From: CAYONP01 sp964405335
Lineage (GTDB): Bacteria > Armatimonadota > UBA10988
Assembly (NCBI GenBank): GCA_964405335.1
Contig: CAYONP010000033.1
Span: 1-53,120, forward strand
Reading direction: 5' to 3'
DNA: 53,120 bases
The notes below the pieces were generated by a model. That model did no database searches. It had not been told where the DNA came from and saw nothing but the letters and a program-made list of their open reading frames with translations. A program made the position numbers and the translations under genes. Each line of letters starts with the position of its first letter. Within the stretch, counting starts at the first letter, position 1. Shown in pieces: positions 51,542-53,120 of the stretch.

Positions 51542-53077
51542 TCAGTCGCGCAGGCCCGGGTCGGGCAGGTTGATCCACTCGACCACCACGCGGCCGTCGA
51601 GCTCCTTGGCCAGCTCGCGCTGCTGGCCGGCCCAGAGCGAGAAGACCGCCCGTTGCTCGAGGCCGGTGTAGCCAGGGCCGTAGGGATCCTCGGCCAGCGG
51701 GAAGCCGTCGCCGCCGACGGCCAGGAAGTCGGTCATCACCACGGTATACTCGGCCGCGTCGTCGAGCGGCACGGCGGTCGCCGCGTCGCTGCCGACCAGC
51801 GCCTCGACCAGCCGGCCGTCGACATAGCGGATGCGCAGGCCGCTGACCTGCGGGAACCCACCGTCGCCATACTGCTCGGCGCCGTAGGTCAGGATCTCGC
51901 GCAGCTTGGCGCCGGTGAGGGTGACCTTGACCAGGAAGTTGTCGAACGGCAGCACGGCGTAGAGGTCGCCGGCGGTCACCTCGCCGGCGGCCAGCGGGGC
52001 GCGGAAGTTGCCGCCGTTGAAGATCCCGATGTCTGCCCCCGTCTGCAGCCGCAGCGCGTCGGCGATCAGATTGGCCAGCGCGTTCTCGCGCAGCCGCACG
52101 TCGTCGACGCCGAACTCCTGCAGCGAGGTGGCGACGACCTTGCCCATCTCCTGCTGGAACCGCTGGTCGTAGTCGTTGATGAACGCCTTCAGCCCGTCGT
52201 CCTCGGGCAGCTCAGGGCTCATCGGCTGGTACTCGTTCTCGTAGCCGGTGAGGCGGAACCGCTCACCCGGGCCGTCGCGGTCGAAGGTCATGCGTAGCAC
52301 GCCCAGGTAGCGGCCCCAGCCGTTGGTCTGGGTGACCAGCACGTCGCCGACGCGGGCCGGCTCATCGAGCTTGGTGTGCGTGTGGCCGCCGACGATCAGG
52401 TCCAGCTCGGGCACCTCGCGGGCCAGCTCGAGGTCGCGGCCGTAGCCCTGGTGCGTCAGGGCAATCACGAGGTCGCAGCCGACGCCGCGCAGGTACTGCG
52501 CCAGCCCCTTGACCACCGGGCTGGGAAAGGCGGTGACATACTCCTTGACCTTCGGGTGAGTCTCGCCGGGCAGCGTCTCGGTGGTCACGCCGATCACCCC
52601 GATGCGGTACGGCCCGCGGCGGAAGATGGCATAGGGCTCGGCCACCGGCAGGCCGCGCTCGCGGTCGACCACGTTGGCGCAGAGCACCTTGAAGTTGGCG
52701 TCGGTCATGCGGCTGCGCAGCAGCTCATAGCCGAAGTCGAACTCGTGGTTGCCGAGCGCCATCGCGTCGTAGCCCATCTGGTTCATGCACTCGAGGTCGA
52801 GGAAGCCGCTGAGCAGGTTGCTGATCGGCGTGCCCTGAAACACATCGCCGGCATCGAGCAGCAGCCACTGGTACCGCGTGTCGGCGCGCTGCCGCTGGAT
52901 GGCCACCCGCCGGCGCGCCACGCCGCCCCAGCCGTCCTGACCTTCATAGCGGAACGGCAGCAGGTGGCCGTGGTGGTCGTTGGTGTGCATCACCCCAAGC
53001 CGCAGCGTCTCGGCCCAGGCCGGGGCGGCGAGGGTGAGCAGGAGAACGGCGATCAACCCGGCGCGACGGCGGTGCAT
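51542..53077 (-). CDS. Exported 5'-nucleotidase / UDP-sugar hydrolase (UshA-like metallophosphatase)
   Basis: A 511-residue protein with signal MHRRRAGLIAVLLLTLAAPAWA. The calcineurin-like metal site is complete: D34 and H36 (HTNDHHGH), D75/D78 (LLLDAGDVFQG), N110 and H111 (GNHEFDFG), then GGHTHTKLDE near 235. The C-terminal 5_nucleotid_C domain holds RENALANLIADALRLQ, FNGGNFRAPL and LPFDNFLVKV. It removes phosphate from nucleotides or splits UDP-sugars outside the cytoplasm. GGAG precedes the ATG by 7 bases. 53078-53120 shows no further gene; the promoter is probably beyond the window end. Confidence 0.94.
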   Translation of the reverse strand: MHRRRAGLIAVLLLTLAAPAWAETLRLGVMHTNDHHGHLLPFRYEGQDGWGGVARRRVAIQRQRADTRYQWLLLDAGDVFQGTPISNLLSGFLDLECMNQMGYDAMALGNHEFDFGYELLRSRMTDANFKVLCANVVDRERGLPVAEPYAIFRRGPYRIGVIGVTTETLPGETHPKVKEYVTAFPSPVVKGLAQYLRGVGCDLVIALTHQGYGRDLELAREVPELDLIVGGHTHTKLDEPARVGDVLVTQTNGWGRYLGVLRMTFDRDGPGERFRLTGYENEYQPMSPELPEDDGLKAFINDYDQRFQQEMGKVVATSLQEFGVDDVRLRENALANLIADALRLQTGADIGIFNGGNFRAPLAAGEVTAGDLYAVLPFDNFLVKVTLTGAKLREILTYGAEQYGDGGFPQVSGLRIRYVDGRLVEALVGSDAATAVPLDDAAEYTVVMTDFLAVGGDGFPLAEDPYGPGYTGLEQRAVFSLWAGQQRELAKELDGRVVVEWINLPDPGLRD

Positions 53078-53120
53078 GTCCTGACTCCGAGGCTATCGGT
53101 ACCGGTTCGCCGCGGCGGTC

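Overview
The window is 53 kb of very GC-rich (roughly 70%) bacterial DNA from a draft or metagenome-type assembly: it carries two runs of N and one 89-base block with no A or T. TGA serves as a stop codon and many genes are coupled by ATGA, GTGA or TGATG overlaps. The gene mix suggests Planctomycetota or a neighbouring candidate phylum: secreted pectate-lyase-like, GH20-like, BNR and FG-GAP/UnbV proteins, PhyH oxygenase, a leucine-rich-repeat protein and an ECF sigma factor. This placement is inference; no rRNA or tRNA gene was seen.

Layout. 187-9936 (-) is a four-gene overlapping operon of secreted carbohydrate-active proteins ending in a zinc alcohol dehydrogenase. 10092-11135 (+) is a membrane-anchored M28 peptidase. 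11132-13953 (-) encodes a zinc-ribbon membrane protein, an ECF sigma factor, a membrane anti-sigma factor and a MucB/RseB-like protein, arranged like RpoE-RseA-RseB. 14134-20369 (-) is a five-gene operon of uncharacterised membrane proteins (PDZ protein, helical soluble protein, winged-helix-like membrane protein with a Cys/Gly/Asp motif, small membrane protein, ABC-2 permease without an ATPase) behind a near-consensus promoter that predicts an almost leaderless mRNA. 20504-25055 holds an M48 protease, a GNAT acetyltransferase, two tiny membrane proteins behind a perfect-consensus sigma-70 promoter, a 2-hydroxyacid dehydrogenase and the LRR protein. 25212-28929 (-) holds an enolase-superfamily enzyme, argH and a coiled-coil protein, with a candidate structured RNA between the last two.

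29263-36489 contains QueD (-), a membrane protein with a C-terminal EEP-like domain, and a coupled PhyH / GT4 / MurJ-family flippase / GT4 cell-envelope operon (+). 36718-42416 (-) holds a glycine-rich lipoprotein with its own promoter and operator-like dyad, and an RND pump with no adaptor gene beside it. 42417-43023 is a non-coding repeat array with a 53-bp period. 43024-51539 is a divergent MFS transporter facing a BNR-4 / GH20-like / FG-GAP set. 51542-53077 (-) is a UshA-type 5'-nucleotidase.

Intergenic DNA is rich in short palindromes, several of the form TAGGG plus a GC stem-loop. The strongest candidates for something undescribed are the closed-stem RNA element at 28228-28394, the 14-20 kb membrane operon, the 53-bp two-hairpin array and the dispersed palindromes.
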